From: Paramecium sonneborni
Taxonomy: Eukaryota > Ciliophora > Oligohymenophorea > Peniculida > Parameciidae
DNA: 64,000 nt
Direction: 5' to 3'
NCBI GenBank assembly: GCA_905182985.1
Contig: CAJJDN010000129.1
Location: forward strand, 62,001-126,000
This document shows positions 1 through 12,343 of the stretch, in pieces; the stretch's first letter is position 1; each line of letters starts with the position of its first letter. The notes under the pieces are model-generated. The model worked only from the letters and a program-made list of their open reading frames with translations. It made no database searches and had not been told where the DNA came from. Position numbers and translations under genes: made by a program.

Positions 1-234
1 AATTTATTAAAATTGTAGTTAATCAGGTTAAATGTGCAACTTTAGAAAAGAAAAGTTTATAGAAAATATTTAATGATGTTAAAATTATGGATATTTATTA
101 ACATAAAATAGAAATTGAACCAAATTAGAGAATGTAATGATTAAGGATCCTAAGGTTTAACTATACAATTGAATAATTATATTAATAGGAATATTAAAAA
201 AAAGATTAACTAAAAGATTGGATTGATATAATGA
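1..234 (+). pseudogene. Open frame running in from the window edge, unidentified
   Basis: Frame 1 is open from base 1 to a TGA at 232-234 when TAA and TAG are read as Gln. The translation is rich in Ile, Asn, Lys and Leu and shows no domain I recognise. It could be the 3' end of a real gene that begins before the window, or chance openness, which is common in AT-rich ciliate DNA where only TGA stops. The following region is frame-broken, so this piece may belong to the same decayed locus. Only the open frame itself is seen; coding is an inference. Confidence 0.2.
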
Positions 235-668
235 TCATTAATTTGTATTTCATTAGGATTAATGTATGTTTGTGTTTATACTATTTTTTGTTTAAAATTG
301 AAACTTTGCTACTGAATCAATTATTGATAAAATAAAATTCATGATTATGATTTAGGAATTGATAATTCTTAATTTTAGAACTTAATTTATTCTAGATTTT
401 AATAGGTACAATGAATGTTTAATCAAATTGGAATAAAGAATACACAAGTGGACAATCCTTGAACTTATCACTAAAGCTATAATTATTTAGTTGATACATG
501 TCTTAAATTAGAGAATTACTTTTATTTTTGTTATTAGCATTTAATATGGGATTAATAAAAATTCCATCATTAATTTCATCCAATCAAAATATATAAAACA
601 AAAAAAATTAAAATGGATTAAAATATTCTTGATACAGATTATTTACAAGTATTTTTATAATTGGTTTA

Positions 669-1828
669 TACATCCTATATATATAAATTCTGATTGGGAT
701 GCAATTTCTAAGATTCTTTAATTATTTGAATTTAGAAAATTTTTAAAAACTTGAAGTGGATATATTTACTATTTTAAGAATCAATGGCTAAATATCGATT
801 CCAACGATATCATTATGGCAATTTATCAATCTGTTATTATGAAAAGACCTAAATTTATTTGGTTGATATTAATCCTTTTAATCTAAAAACAAATAAAGAA
901 ATAAATAAAAGAATTAAAAATTCATACTAATGCAAAAGCAGTTCTCTAAAAATAACACCAAATATCTAATTTGAACGAACTAAAAGAATTATTAAATCAA
1001 TATTATTATATAGAATATATTATTAAATCTTAAAAGAATAAAGGTATCAGATTAGGATAAATTTTAATACATATTGATTATGCTACCTAAGAAATAATTT
1101 ACTATTTACTATTTTTTGGACTATTTTATAATTTATTTTATTTAAATCTAAAATAATGTATTAAAACATACCCATCACTCCAAATAAAACTTGTTAATTG
1201 AAATATTCATGTAATCTAAATTAAGAACCCTATTACTATAATATATATGTAATATATGCATTTTGTAACAATTTTACTTATTCCATTAAAAGACTTAAAA
1301 TAATGTGTACTATGATTAAAATTCAAAAACAGAAGTGCAAAAGGAATAACAAAATCAACATTTTCAAAATAATGAATTTACTTCTCCTGCCAAATTTATC
1401 AAAGCAAATATCATTTATAATCTAACTATGATATTTACCAATTACCTATAAATTGATTATGCTTTAATTTTCGAAGAATAATTAAAAATTCTTAATAATC
1501 ATCAAGATTACCTCAAAAAATTACAATCTCACAAATTATATTAACTAATCTAAAATAACTTATTATTTTAATCACTTTATCAGAACAACTTACAGAGAAT
1601 AAATAGATCTCTTAAAATATGATCATACATAAAATATAATAAATAATTTATCAATCAATTAAACTTTAGAAAAATATTGAAGGATTATTAAATCTCCAAG
1701 AATTACCTAAAAAATCCATGTTTTTAAAACTTAAATAGCATAGATCAAAATAATTATAATAAATTTGATGATTAAATTTAGATTATTATATAAAGAATTA
1801 AATTAAAATGAAGAATATACTGCAAGCA
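669..1828 (+). repeat. Direct repeat copy 1 (1,160 bp), left of the N
   Basis: Bases 669-1828 recur at 1830-2989 with an offset of 1,161; line-by-line comparison shows no difference. The single undetermined base at 1829 lies exactly between the copies. An identical tandem copy abutting an N is the expected result of two contigs being scaffolded without merging their overlap. A genuine recent tandem duplication is possible but less likely. Confidence 0.9.
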
Positions 1829-1829
1829 N

Positions 1830-2989
1830 TACATCCTATATATATAAATTCTGATTGGGATGCAATTTCTAAGATTCTTTAATTATTTGAATTTAGAAAA
1901 TTTTTAAAAACTTGAAGTGGATATATTTACTATTTTAAGAATCAATGGCTAAATATCGATTCCAACGATATCATTATGGCAATTTATCAATCTGTTATTA
2001 TGAAAAGACCTAAATTTATTTGGTTGATATTAATCCTTTTAATCTAAAAACAAATAAAGAAATAAATAAAAGAATTAAAAATTCATACTAATGCAAAAGC
2101 AGTTCTCTAAAAATAACACCAAATATCTAATTTGAACGAACTAAAAGAATTATTAAATCAATATTATTATATAGAATATATTATTAAATCTTAAAAGAAT
2201 AAAGGTATCAGATTAGGATAAATTTTAATACATATTGATTATGCTACCTAAGAAATAATTTACTATTTACTATTTTTTGGACTATTTTATAATTTATTTT
2301 ATTTAAATCTAAAATAATGTATTAAAACATACCCATCACTCCAAATAAAACTTGTTAATTGAAATATTCATGTAATCTAAATTAAGAACCCTATTACTAT
2401 AATATATATGTAATATATGCATTTTGTAACAATTTTACTTATTCCATTAAAAGACTTAAAATAATGTGTACTATGATTAAAATTCAAAAACAGAAGTGCA
2501 AAAGGAATAACAAAATCAACATTTTCAAAATAATGAATTTACTTCTCCTGCCAAATTTATCAAAGCAAATATCATTTATAATCTAACTATGATATTTACC
2601 AATTACCTATAAATTGATTATGCTTTAATTTTCGAAGAATAATTAAAAATTCTTAATAATCATCAAGATTACCTCAAAAAATTACAATCTCACAAATTAT
2701 ATTAACTAATCTAAAATAACTTATTATTTTAATCACTTTATCAGAACAACTTACAGAGAATAAATAGATCTCTTAAAATATGATCATACATAAAATATAA
2801 TAAATAATTTATCAATCAATTAAACTTTAGAAAAATATTGAAGGATTATTAAATCTCCAAGAATTACCTAAAAAATCCATGTTTTTAAAACTTAAATAGC
2901 ATAGATCAAAATAATTATAATAAATTTGATGATTAAATTTAGATTATTATATAAAGAATTAAATTAAAATGAAGAATATACTGCAAGCA
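1830..2989 (+). repeat. Direct repeat copy 2 (1,160 bp), right of the N
   Basis: Exact second copy of 669-1828. Only this copy continues into new sequence (from TGTTGATATACATTAC onward), and the reading frame at its end runs through that junction into an intron-containing exon. Copy 1 stops dead at the N. That asymmetry supports an assembly overlap rather than a biological repeat. Confidence 0.9.
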
Positions 2990-4198
2990 TGTTGATATAC
3001 ATTACAAGGTAATCTTAAATTACTAAGCAATCATATAGTATTAATTAAAGGAAAATTATTGTAATACAACAATCAAATTTAATTGTAATTAATATTTCAA
3101 ATAGAATGATTTAGAAATTATTAATATATATTATAAATAATAAATAAAAATAGTGCATAAATGTATTAACATTTAATCAAATATGTTCATATATGACGCA
3201 CTTCTTCATAGATGAAAGAAAGAGTCTTATCTTTGTTTGATTATTAATAATAATAATGAATCCTCTTAAAATATATTTGTAAGCCTTGATTAGTCAAAAC
3301 CAACAAGAATCTTCTTAATAAGTAAAATAAGAAGAGAATAGTTAGAAATAAAATATTCAAGTATTTGAAATCAATATCGGCTTAGTATTTACAAAAAGAG
3401 TAACTTTTATAAATAATTCAACAATGTTAAACCTAATACTAACCAATTTAACAAGCTTCGTAAGATTTTTTAAATATTAAAAAAAGCAAGCCTCCAACTT
3501 TAATTGAGGTTTAAAATTAGGTCACGTCTTTCTTTTAGAAAATCATTTTTTAGAAACAAACTATTAATTTAACAAATGTATTAGAGGTTTAATTACCATA
3601 TTTTATGTTAATCATGAGCAACCTAATAATTTATGGATTATAAAATTGTTAAGCAGAAAAAGAAATCATAGAAGATTTAGTGTCATAGTATAAAAGTAAT
3701 CCATTAAAGATATCAATGAGTTGCTCATTGTTCTAAACAATAGCATTACTTTTCCGTTCTGAATTCATAATTTATGATTAAAGTTCTAGATTATTATTAT
3801 TATAAAAGGTACAAAATATCTTGCCAATTTTTTACTTTTCAGAGATGACTTTTGTGATATCTTTTTCAATACACTCTATAGTTATTAAATATCATAAGGC
3901 TAAACTGTAAGTTAACAAATATCATTTAATCAAATACATTAGATGATAAAAAAACAGCAAGAAAATATATGGACAACATTTACATTTAAATTATTAAGCC
4001 AATAACAATAAAAAATAACAAAAGATTCCTTTTTACTTTAATTTAATAGATATACTCAATAAATGAATAAGTTTTTCACAAAAAGTAATTTAATTATGGA
4101 TTTGGTTGAATAAAGTGTTAAATAAACAGCAAAATTACATAATGATTAAATATTTTAGGAAGTAACTTTATTATATTAACAATTAGTATCTACTTATA

Positions 4199-4827
4199 AT
4201 GGGTAGTTTTAAAGCTACAACATAAGATTTCTTAAAAAAAGCAACCTAAGTATTTTTTGAAGAAACTACTGAATTAGATTTATAATAATTTAGTTTAAAT
4301 ACACTTAAAATACATAAAGAAATGAATTGTTAGATTTTATTCATATTACCAATGCTGTTGCAATTGGAAAGTTAATATTTAGATCATATAATATAAAATG
4401 GATTTATTGAAATGAAAGTTAAGAACAGTTCAAATTATTATTTAAAAATGATTGACAAACTTAAAAATAAATGTGTTTATAATGGAGAGGAAGAATGTAA
4501 TTGTAAAAAATGTTAATGGTAATTATTTTTAAATTAATTAACCTAGTATAAGAAGAAATAGAAATTCAGCAAAAGAATCATAAAAAAAGAAGAGAGAAGC
4601 TTTAGAAAAAATTGGTCCTTTATAAGATGAATTCAATAGATTATAAAAAAAAGTAAAAAAAATATAATAATAATTAATAGGTGAAACAACTTGAAACTGA
4701 AAATTAATATATGACAAGCTTAATTTTAGATGTATTCAAACATCCATCTGTTGAAAAAATAGCTTCATAATTTCTCGAGCCTCTAACTAAAATAATAGCA
4801 GATTCTGAGTCTATTGAAGAATGCTGA
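4199..4827 (+). CDS. Lys/Gln-rich protein with a CxCxxC motif, unknown
   Basis: An uninterrupted frame of about 209 codons starts with ATG GGT AGT and ends in TGA at 4825-4827. The same frame stays open upstream to about 4096, so the ATG may be internal and the gene may be the 3' exon of the frame-broken locus before it. Visible features are a stretch EEECNCKKCQW (possible metal ligand), a very basic Lys/Arg segment after it, a Gln-rich run, and a more ordinary C-terminus with HPSVEKIASQFLEPLTKI. No signal peptide is evident. I do not recognise the family. It converges on the minus-strand gene ending at 4890. Confidence 0.5.
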
Positions 4828-4889
4828 TAAATAATTTTATTTATTAATGTTTAATATTAAGTATGTAAAATTTAAGAGTTAATTTATAT

Positions 4890-5881
4890 TCACTTATTTT
4901 TACTTTATTATTATTATTATTATTATTATGATTATTATCCTTCTAATGCTTATTAGGCTTATAAAGCTTATTATTCTTTTAAATAATTCATATAATTAAC
5001 ACTCTCTAATAAAGGTTTTGGTATTTCACCATTAGCATTAGGAGGATAATAATCATAATACGTATATACTGATTCTGATTAAGGTTTAACTTCTTCTGCA
5101 ACATCTTTTTCTCCAAGTTCCTTTTTATGGTTCTATTGATTAAGTGAAAATACTTACATTATTTTTTATATAATCATTTAATCCAAAACCAAACATTTAT
5201 GATTAACTTTCATCTATTTAGTAACCATCTACTTCTCCTTAAACTAAAAAATTAGGATCAACAGAAATTTATTATGTCTGATAATCCTCCAATAATGTAG
5301 AATTAGATTTTTGTTACTCTCTTGAGGTTGTTTAATTATAAAGCGATTTTGATTAATGTAGAGAGTGTTATAAATCAGAAGAAACAGATTATTTTTCTGA
5401 TTTCTCTGTTCGCGAAACTTGCTTAACATTTTCTATTTTTGATGTTTACTTTTTTGGTTTTGGAGGTTTAGGCATCTCATCTGGTTTAACTGGTTTATAA
5501 AATTATACTCCATCACAAACATCTATGACATTTTATCGCTTTTTTGCTTCATTTTCATAATATTGATATCTTTCATCCATATTCATAATAACTTTTTATT
5601 ATTATGGTGCTTCTATACTAATTACCTGTTATTATTAAGTTTCTTAGAAATCTTCTGAACCTTTTCTAGTAAGTCTTTCTGTGGATGTTTTAGCTTTTGT
5701 TACAGTCTTTTGTTAAGATGCTAATTATAATTAATAATAAATACAGCTTCTTTTTTATGCAGGACTTTTTGCCTTTGGTGGAACATACTAGTTTATCAAT
5801 TATATTAATTACTTTCACAGGTTTTGGTTGTCTTGTATTAGCTTACAATTTAACAGCTTAAATGGAAAACTCTGGTAACAT
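4890..5881 (-). CDS. Pro/Gln-rich protein with polyglutamine tail, unknown
   Basis: On the minus strand, ATG at 5881 opens MLPEFSIQAVKLQAN. Two 25-nt introns (gtaattaatataattgataaactag and gtaagtattttcacttaatcaatag) restore one frame to a TGA at 4890-4892, giving about 310 residues. The protein is hydrophilic and probably largely disordered: a Ser/Thr/Lys-rich start, NMDERYQYYENEAKKRQ (short helix), a KPDEMPKPPKPKK proline-lysine patch, YYDYYPPNANGEIPKP, and a C-terminal helix grading into a polyglutamine run encoded by TAA codons. Those TAA runs are good evidence for the reassigned code. No catalytic domain is visible; a scaffold or cytoskeletal role is only a guess. Confidence 0.75.
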
Positions 5882-6722
5882 TTATTATAAAATATTAAAT
5901 TCTTATTTACTAATAATGTTTTAACTAAAATCAAATTAAAACAAATTAAAATAAACCTTAAGCTTATTTCAATTAATTTATATTGTAAAATATTCTTTCT
6001 TCTAATTTTAAAAGTCTCAATGTAATTTAAGTAGAAATTATTTATTTATAAAGAATTATTTTTTTGATTTTAGTTTTATTATCTTTTTATTTTGTAATAG
6101 AATTTTGTGACTCAATTTACATAGTATTACTTTACTTTAATTATTTAAATTTTGAATTCTTATAATATTAAAAGCTGTAAACAATAATTAAATATGTAGA
6201 AGTTCTTATTTGAAATTATTTTTTTATTTTTTCTAACTATTATATTTATATTATGTAAAAGCTTTCATTAAAACAAAAACGAAAAACTAAAAATTAAATT
6301 CAATTATTTTCTAAAAGTACAAAACCTATTAATAATTAATTTGATAAAATGTCTTTTAAATTTAATATGCTGAATATTTCACAAAGTATTTTTACAGTAT
6401 ATCGATTAACCTCATTTTAGAAAAAAAATTACATAAAGATAATTATTAACAGTTGTCGTTAATAAAATTCTCTTTAATTTAACAAAATATTTTATAAATG
6501 ACAAGCTAAAAACAATTAAATTCTTCTGAAAAATAACTTAAAATCTAAAATATCCTTAAATTAAAAGAAAGTCAATCTAGTTATTTCAATATTTTCAATA
6601 ATAAAGTATTATTATTAATTAAATTAATTATGGCAGTTACATTTATTAAGATGTAAATAAGTAACTATTGTATTAATTAAAATATTTTAATCAATATAAT
6701 TTAAGATTAATATAGTGAAACA
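5882..6722. other. Intergenic, no gene seen
   Basis: About 840 bases of strongly AT-rich sequence between a gene reading left (start 5881) and the next plus-strand ORF. It must hold the divergent promoters. I found no frame with protein-like composition, no tRNA-like fold and no repeat worth naming. Confidence 0.5.
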
Positions 6723-6918
6723 ATGGATATTATTTAGATTTTAGGGGAATTGATTTCATAAAAACTACAAATAAGGGGGAAAAAAGTATAGTATCGTAAG
6801 ATTTGACTCAAAGATTTTATAGAGGGATGAAAATATAAAAAAGTTTATTGAAGGGAAGAGTGATTAAAAATGGAAAAGGGTAATTCATTTAAACTTAAGA
6901 AAAATAGAAAAGGATTGA
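6723..6918 (+). CDS. Short two-exon ORF, doubtful
   Basis: ATG at 6723 reads MDIIQILGELISQKLQIRGK, then a possible 28-nt intron (gtatagtatcg...ctcaaag) leads to ILQRDENIKKFIEGKSDQKW and a TGA at 6916-6918. The total is about 55 residues. Composition is protein-like, but the product is short and the acceptor (...AAAG) is atypical. It lies about 200 bp upstream of an HSF gene and could be a separate small gene or chance. Confidence 0.25.
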
Positions 6919-7131
6919 TGTTCATTGAAATTATTAAATTAATTTAAAAAAAATATTTTATTTTTCTTTATAAAATCAAATGATTTTTGCTTAATTTGAG
7001 TTATAATAATAAGGATTCTAAGAAATAATATATATTAAAAATATAAAAACAAAGATTCTTGATATTAATTTTCAGATAGATGTAAACTTTTTTATTTTAA
7101 AATGATAATAATTCTAAAAAATTATTTAATA

Positions 7132-7980
7132 ATGGAAGACATAAAACAAGTCCCGTCCTTTCTTATGAAATTATATGAGATTTTAGAAGTAATTTATACT
7201 CCGCTATTCTTGAGTCTGAATAAGCTGCAATATGTTGGAATAAGGAGGGAACAACATTTTAGATCCAAGATCCTGCATATTTAACAGACCAGATTCTGCC
7301 CCAATACTTTAAACATCGAAACTATTAGAGTTTTTTGAGGTAGAATATAATGTCATTTTAATTAGATAGCTTAATATGTATGGGTTTAAGAAATTGAAAA
7401 ATAAATAAGGGAAAAGTGAGTTCTAGCATTAGTAATTTAGGAAGGGAGTAAAGTATGAGTGAACTTATTTTCATAAGAAATAATCTACCAAAAATTAAGC
7501 GTCGAAATCAAGAAGATATAAAGTAAAGTCTTGAGACATTGACTAAAGAATTTCAATCAGAATCCTACTTAAATGAACATGAAAAAATGAGAAAGTAGCT
7601 TATGCAAATACAATCAGATTAACAGAGACTATTATAAGAAATAAGATTCTAAATGGATCGTAATAAGAAATTATGTAGAGATACCCTAGATATTACTGAT
7701 GTAAGTTTGTTTAAACTATAATTAGAAAATAAATCAAATAAAAAATTATTCTATATCAAAACTTAATAAACTAATAGTTATAATATAGAAACTTCCTTAA
7801 GACGCTTAAATAAGTAAGATGGCAATTTTGAAAGATAAAATTTTAAGAAAATTAGAAACAATAGAAATTGAAAATTAAGCAAAGGATTTGTCATTTGATA
7901 AATAGGATTCGAATAGTTATTATGAGCCTAATTTAACAGGAGTTAAAAGTCCTGCAGGATACTCACCTAAAACTAAATGA
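7132..7980 (+). CDS. Heat shock transcription factor (HSF) family protein
   Basis: HSFs bind heat shock elements as trimers through an N-terminal winged-helix domain. ATG at 7132 (an in-frame ATG also exists at 7102) gives SFLMKLYEILE. A 26-nt intron at 7189-7214 then leads to the wing and recognition region: QYFKHRNYQSFLRQ, a 26-nt intron, then LNMYGFKKLKNK and FQHQQFRKG. A third 25-nt intron (gtatgagtg...cataag) gives VKNNLPKIKRRNQEDI, and a coiled coil (about residues 115-190, RKQLMQIQSDQQRLLQEI) matches the trimerisation repeats. A fourth intron (gtaagtttg...attag) precedes a low-complexity tail ending at TGA 7978-7980. The order DBD, linker, HR-A/B is complete, and with the introns removed no frame break remains. 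It is shorter than animal HSFs, mainly in the activation region. One of four HSF genes in this window. Confidence 0.85.
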
Positions 7981-8325
7981 ATTTTTTTATATTTATTGAT
8001 ATAAATTAAAATAAGCAAAGGAATTTCTTATTTAATAGTTGATATGGATTTTATAATGATCTTAAAACTAAATGAGTAATGATTGTAGAACAAGTAAAAA
8101 AGAATTAGAAAGAATAAGTGAGAGAGGAATAGAAAAAGTAAAATACAGTTAGTTTACCAAGTTTGATTTTAGTTATGAAATGTATTAAATTATGGTTTTT
8201 ATTTGAATAGAGTAATTAAGGAAAAGACAGACTAATAATAAAATAGAGAATTGTATAAATAAAATGATTGAAAATATAGAAAATAAGTGTTTTTAGTGAA
8301 TTAATATTATAAAGAATATAATAAA
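7981..8325. other. Intergenic between HSF and flippase genes
   Basis: About 345 bases with scattered short open stretches but no convincing start or domain. It should carry the 3' end of the HSF gene and the promoter of the flippase gene. Nothing further seen. Confidence 0.5.
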
Positions 8326-11300
8326 ATGTTTTGGTCTAAGAGACCCGAAACTTTCAATTCTCCTCGTTAATTCTAAGGGAATTTTAAATCTGAAAGAAAT
8401 CTATAAGAATTAGAGGAATTTCCATCAAATTTTATAAAGACATCAAGGTAAGTAATAATGTGAAGTGTAGATATAATGTGGTAACTTTTCTACCGAAATC
8501 GTTACTTTTGTAGTTTACTCGATATGCTAACATCTACTTTTTGTGCATAGCAATAATTTAATGTATTCCAGTTCTATCAACACTTAATCCTTTTAGTGCA
8601 ATAGCTCCATTAGTATTTGTATTAGGTTTATCAATGGCACGTGAAGGTACAAAGAAATACATAAAATATTAGGTTGGGAAGACTATGGTAGACATGTATC
8701 AGACAATGAAGTTAATTCAACAGAATGTGTAATTCTAAAATCAAGAGTAGCGACAATGTAATGATATATTAAAATAGTTATAGTTCAACATGGGCAGAAT
8801 TATCTGTTGGTGATTATATATTAGTAAAACAAAATGAAAGTTTTCCTGCTGATTTAATAGTGCTTTCGAGTTCAATTGAAAGTGGAGCTTGTTATATTGA
8901 AACATCTTCATTAGATGGTGAAAAAAATTTAAAACCAAAAAGTGCAATTTTAGAGAGTCAATAGATTTATTGTAATAAGGAAAGTTATAGCGAAGAGGCT
9001 ATACGTGTAGAAGCATAGGTTCCTACATAAAATCTTTATGAATTGGATGCTTCTTTATTTTTGCCTATTGGTAATGGACACAAAAAGTTTTAGTTAACTG
9101 CTAAATAGTTATTATTAAGAGGTGCATTCCTCAGAAATACTGAATGGATTATAGGCCTTGTTGTTTATACAGGATAAGATACTAAAATTATGAGGAATGC
9201 TGATGCATCTAGAGTGAAGTCAAGTGAAATTGAAAGAATTATGAATATTCTTATTTTAGGAATTTTAGTAGTCCAAATTACATTATCAATAATAACAGCT
9301 TCATTTTCATCAGCTTGGTTACATCGTTATGGAACTAATAGTTGGTATTTAGAATTTAATGATTCACCAAATTTGCTTAGTTTTTATGCGTTTTTCAGTT
9401 ATATTTTATTATATAATACAATGATTCCTATATCATTGATAGTTAGTTTGGAGTTTGTAAAAGTGTTTTAAGCTTATTTTATTGAATAAGATGAAGAGAT
9501 GTATGTTGCTTAGAGAAACAAATATGCAAAAGTGTAAACTACAACCATTAATGAAGAATTAGGATAGGTGGAATATATTTTCTCTGACAAAACTGGAACT
9601 TTGACTTGTAATTAGATGGAATTCAAGTATTGTATAATAGGAAACATTCTATATGGGAAAGAGCAATAAAAAACAAATAATCCAGTATTAAATGTAGATT
9701 TAAAAGACAGCAAACCGCTATAGTACATCCGGCTAGTGAAGAAGCATTCCAACATTCAGTGTTCAATTTCCAAGATGCTGAACTAAGTGCCATATTAAAA
9801 GGTGAAGGATCCACAGGTGATATGCCAGTAAATCTTCATATTGAATCCTAAGATGGTAAATAATAAGTGAAACTTTCTAATCAAAGAAATTTAATAGAAG
9901 AATACTTTTTCCTATTGTCTTCAGCACATGAATGCATTATCTAATATGATAAGAATTAGAATGCCACTTATTAAGGTCCATCTCCAGATGAAATCACATT
10001 AGTTGATGCTGCTGCTAGATTAGGATTTTAATTCACTGGAGCATCTGCAAGTGAATAAAGTTTTAAAATTCTTGGGAGAGAAAAGAAAGTAAAATTATTA
10101 AAGGCTTTTGAATTTGATTCTACTAGAAAGAGAATGAGTGTTATCATTAACGATAATGGAATCATTAAATTATTTATCAAAGGTGCAGACAATATTATTA
10201 AAGAAAGACTTTTACCTAATTAACCATTTTTAAATGAAATTATTAATTATTTAGATGACTTCAGTAAAATTGGATTGAGATGTCTACTAATGGCTACAAG
10301 AGTATTATCTAATGAAGAATATAAAGATTTTGATTATGCTTATAATAATTTACCAGATAATGATAAGAGAGCAGAAGAATTAGGTAGATATTTCTTATAT
10401 TATTTTAATAGAAAAAATAACAAGTAATTTAGAAAACTAATTAACTTTATTGGGAGCTTCCGCTGTCGAAGATAAATTATAACCTTTAGTCCCAGAAACT
10501 ATTGCTGATTTATTAAAAGCCAATATCAAAGTTTGGATGTTGACAGGTGATAAATTAGAAACTGCTGAAAATATAGCTAAAAGTTGTAGATTGATTTAAG
10601 GAGATTTTACAGTTATGAGATTATCAGTTCCTAATGTTGATGAATGTAAAAAGAAATTAGGAGATATTCAAGACACTTATGATCTTTGTATAAAAGAAAA
10701 TAGAAAAAAAGTATTTTTTATTTATCATTATAGTCAATAGTAGTTGAAGGATCTTCATTATAATTTGTTATTGATAATGAAGATTTAGCATAAGCTTTTG
10801 TAAGTATGGCAAAGGATTGTGAAAGTATTGTATGTTGTAGAGTTACTCCTAAACAAAAGGCTGATGTTGTTAGATTAATTAAAGATAGATTAAATAAAGT
10901 TACTTTAGCTATTGGAGATGGAGCAAATGATGTTAATATGATTTAAGCTGCTCACATTGGAATTGGACTCTATGGAAATGAAGGAATGAGAGCTGTTTAA
11001 AGTAGTGATTTTGCTTTGGGAGAATTTAGATGTTTGTGGAGATTATTACTTGTTCATGGACATTGGAATTATATTAGAATTGCAGAGATGGTCTTGTATT
11101 TCTTTTATAAAAATATGATTTTCACTGTGCCTTAATTCTTTTTTTCATATTTTTGTGCCTTTTCAGGATAATCATACTTTGATGATTGGTATATCACTTT
11201 TTATAATCTTATCTTTACAGCATTACCACTTATTATGAGAGGTACTTTTGATTAAGATATAAATTATCGATAATACTGTTAATATGATTCAAAGGAAGAA

Positions 11301-11996
11301 GTGGCTAATTTGTAGAAGAAATAAGAATAATATTTAAAAGTAAAATTTCCTAGTCTTTATTATGTTGGGTAAAATAAGACTATTTTCACAATTCCAAATT
11401 ATTTATTATGGGCTTTTAATGGTTTAGTCCATGGAATGATTATTTTTTTCTTTGTACTTTGGATTATGGATTATGAAATCATTTAAAATTCAGGGGAATC
11501 AAGTGGATTGGCACCATTTTCATTGACAGTTTATTCCTGTATTATTTTAGTATTTATTATTATAAAATTTTAGATAGCTGATCTTAAAATAGCAATACAT
11601 ACAAAATTTTGGACTTGGTTTAATTTTATTAGTATCTCCTTTTTATCTATTTTGCTTTACATTTTATATGTTATCATATCTCATTTTTGGCCTGGTACTT
11701 TAATGGAATATACGCCATTTACAATGGTTGGTTCACCTCACTTTTGGTTAAGTATAATACTAATAGGAGCAATTATAGGTGGATTAGAAGCTATTTAGGC
11801 AGAAATTATTAGAGAGTTTTTTACTGATCCAGCTTCTGAAATGTTAAATAAAGTTAAAGTTTTTGAACATAATCTTAATAAATGGGTAGAACATTAGGAG
11901 AAAATAGCAAGATAAGATTCTTTTTGGGCTGGTATTTATAAATAAAAAGAAGTTGAAGAATAAGAGCTAGTAAGATTTAGTGGATCATAATAATGA
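8326..11996 (+). CDS. P4-type ATPase, phospholipid flippase
   Basis: P4-ATPases use ATP to move phospholipids from the outer to the cytosolic leaflet. Starting [10 protein letters not shown], the protein has the flippase N-terminus [20 protein letters not shown] and the actuator segment [17 protein letters not shown], where canonical DGET reads DGEK with the Glu kept. The phosphorylation motif is [16 protein letters not shown] with the catalytic Asp, followed by the nucleotide domain ([18 protein letters not shown]), [11 protein letters not shown], and the hinge [17 protein letters not shown]-terminal membrane helices follow. At least five short introns fit: after TSR, after MAREG, after NP, in EELE, and before SIVVEG. 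About 1,130 residues, a normal length, ending TGA 11994-11996. The target membrane cannot be read, and flippases usually need a CDC50 partner, which is not in this window. Confidence 0.93.
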
Positions 11997-12343
11997 ATTA
12001 TACATTCTATATATATATCAAATATAACATTAATTATTAAATTTAATAATTTTCTTACTCTAATCTATTTATTTGAATTCTATTTTTTAAATTATTATAT
12101 ATAATTGTTATTTTGAATTACATCTTTGACGATTGTTTGAAGTTATTTTAGTGTTAATTGTTTACATAATTTAAATAAATATGATTTGAAAATTATTACT
12201 TATTATTTGAGATCTTTATTGATTTTTATATCTTCCAAAATCTATAATATATTTTTAAGATTATAAATAAACAAAACTTGGATTATGTGTATATATAAAA
12301 AATTCAAATAAGGAATAAAATAGTAGAGGTAATTAATAAATAA
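11997..12343. other. Intergenic, no gene seen
   Basis: About 347 AT-rich bases between two plus-strand genes, presumably 3' end and promoter. No structure or open frame of note. Confidence 0.5.

Larger units (their letters stand above)
302..4198 (+). pseudogene. Frame-broken membrane-protein-like region
   Basis: Several plus-strand stretches read as convincing protein but in different frames. They include 302-754 (ending near SDWDAISKILQLFEF), 755-1200 (with a hydrophobic run RPKFIWLILILLI and later EIIYYLLFFGLFYNLFYL), about 1100-1620 (ending QNNLQRINRSLKI), 3256-3507 and 3508-3950. One normal intron fits (GTAATC...TATAG, about 3006-3035), but the other joins need 1-2 nt frame changes with no usable GT...AG. 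So this is either one large decayed gene or an intact gene damaged by consensus errors at a poorly assembled scaffold end. A 1,160-bp segment is present twice (see repeats), which inflates the apparent length. The hydrophobic segments suggest a membrane protein; the family was not recognised. Confidence 0.4.

Noticed and set aside
669..2989. The duplicated block as a mobile element with terminal repeats
   Set aside because: The copies are identical, abut an N and have no terminal inverted repeats or target-site duplication, so an assembly fault is the better explanation.
4905..4930. ATT repeat near 4905-4930 as a microsatellite
   Set aside because: It encodes the polyglutamine tail of the minus-strand gene as TAA codons, so it is coding.
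9623..9814. Minus-strand open frame of 63 codons
   Set aside because: It lies inside the flippase coding sequence on the opposite strand and is a shadow of that gene.
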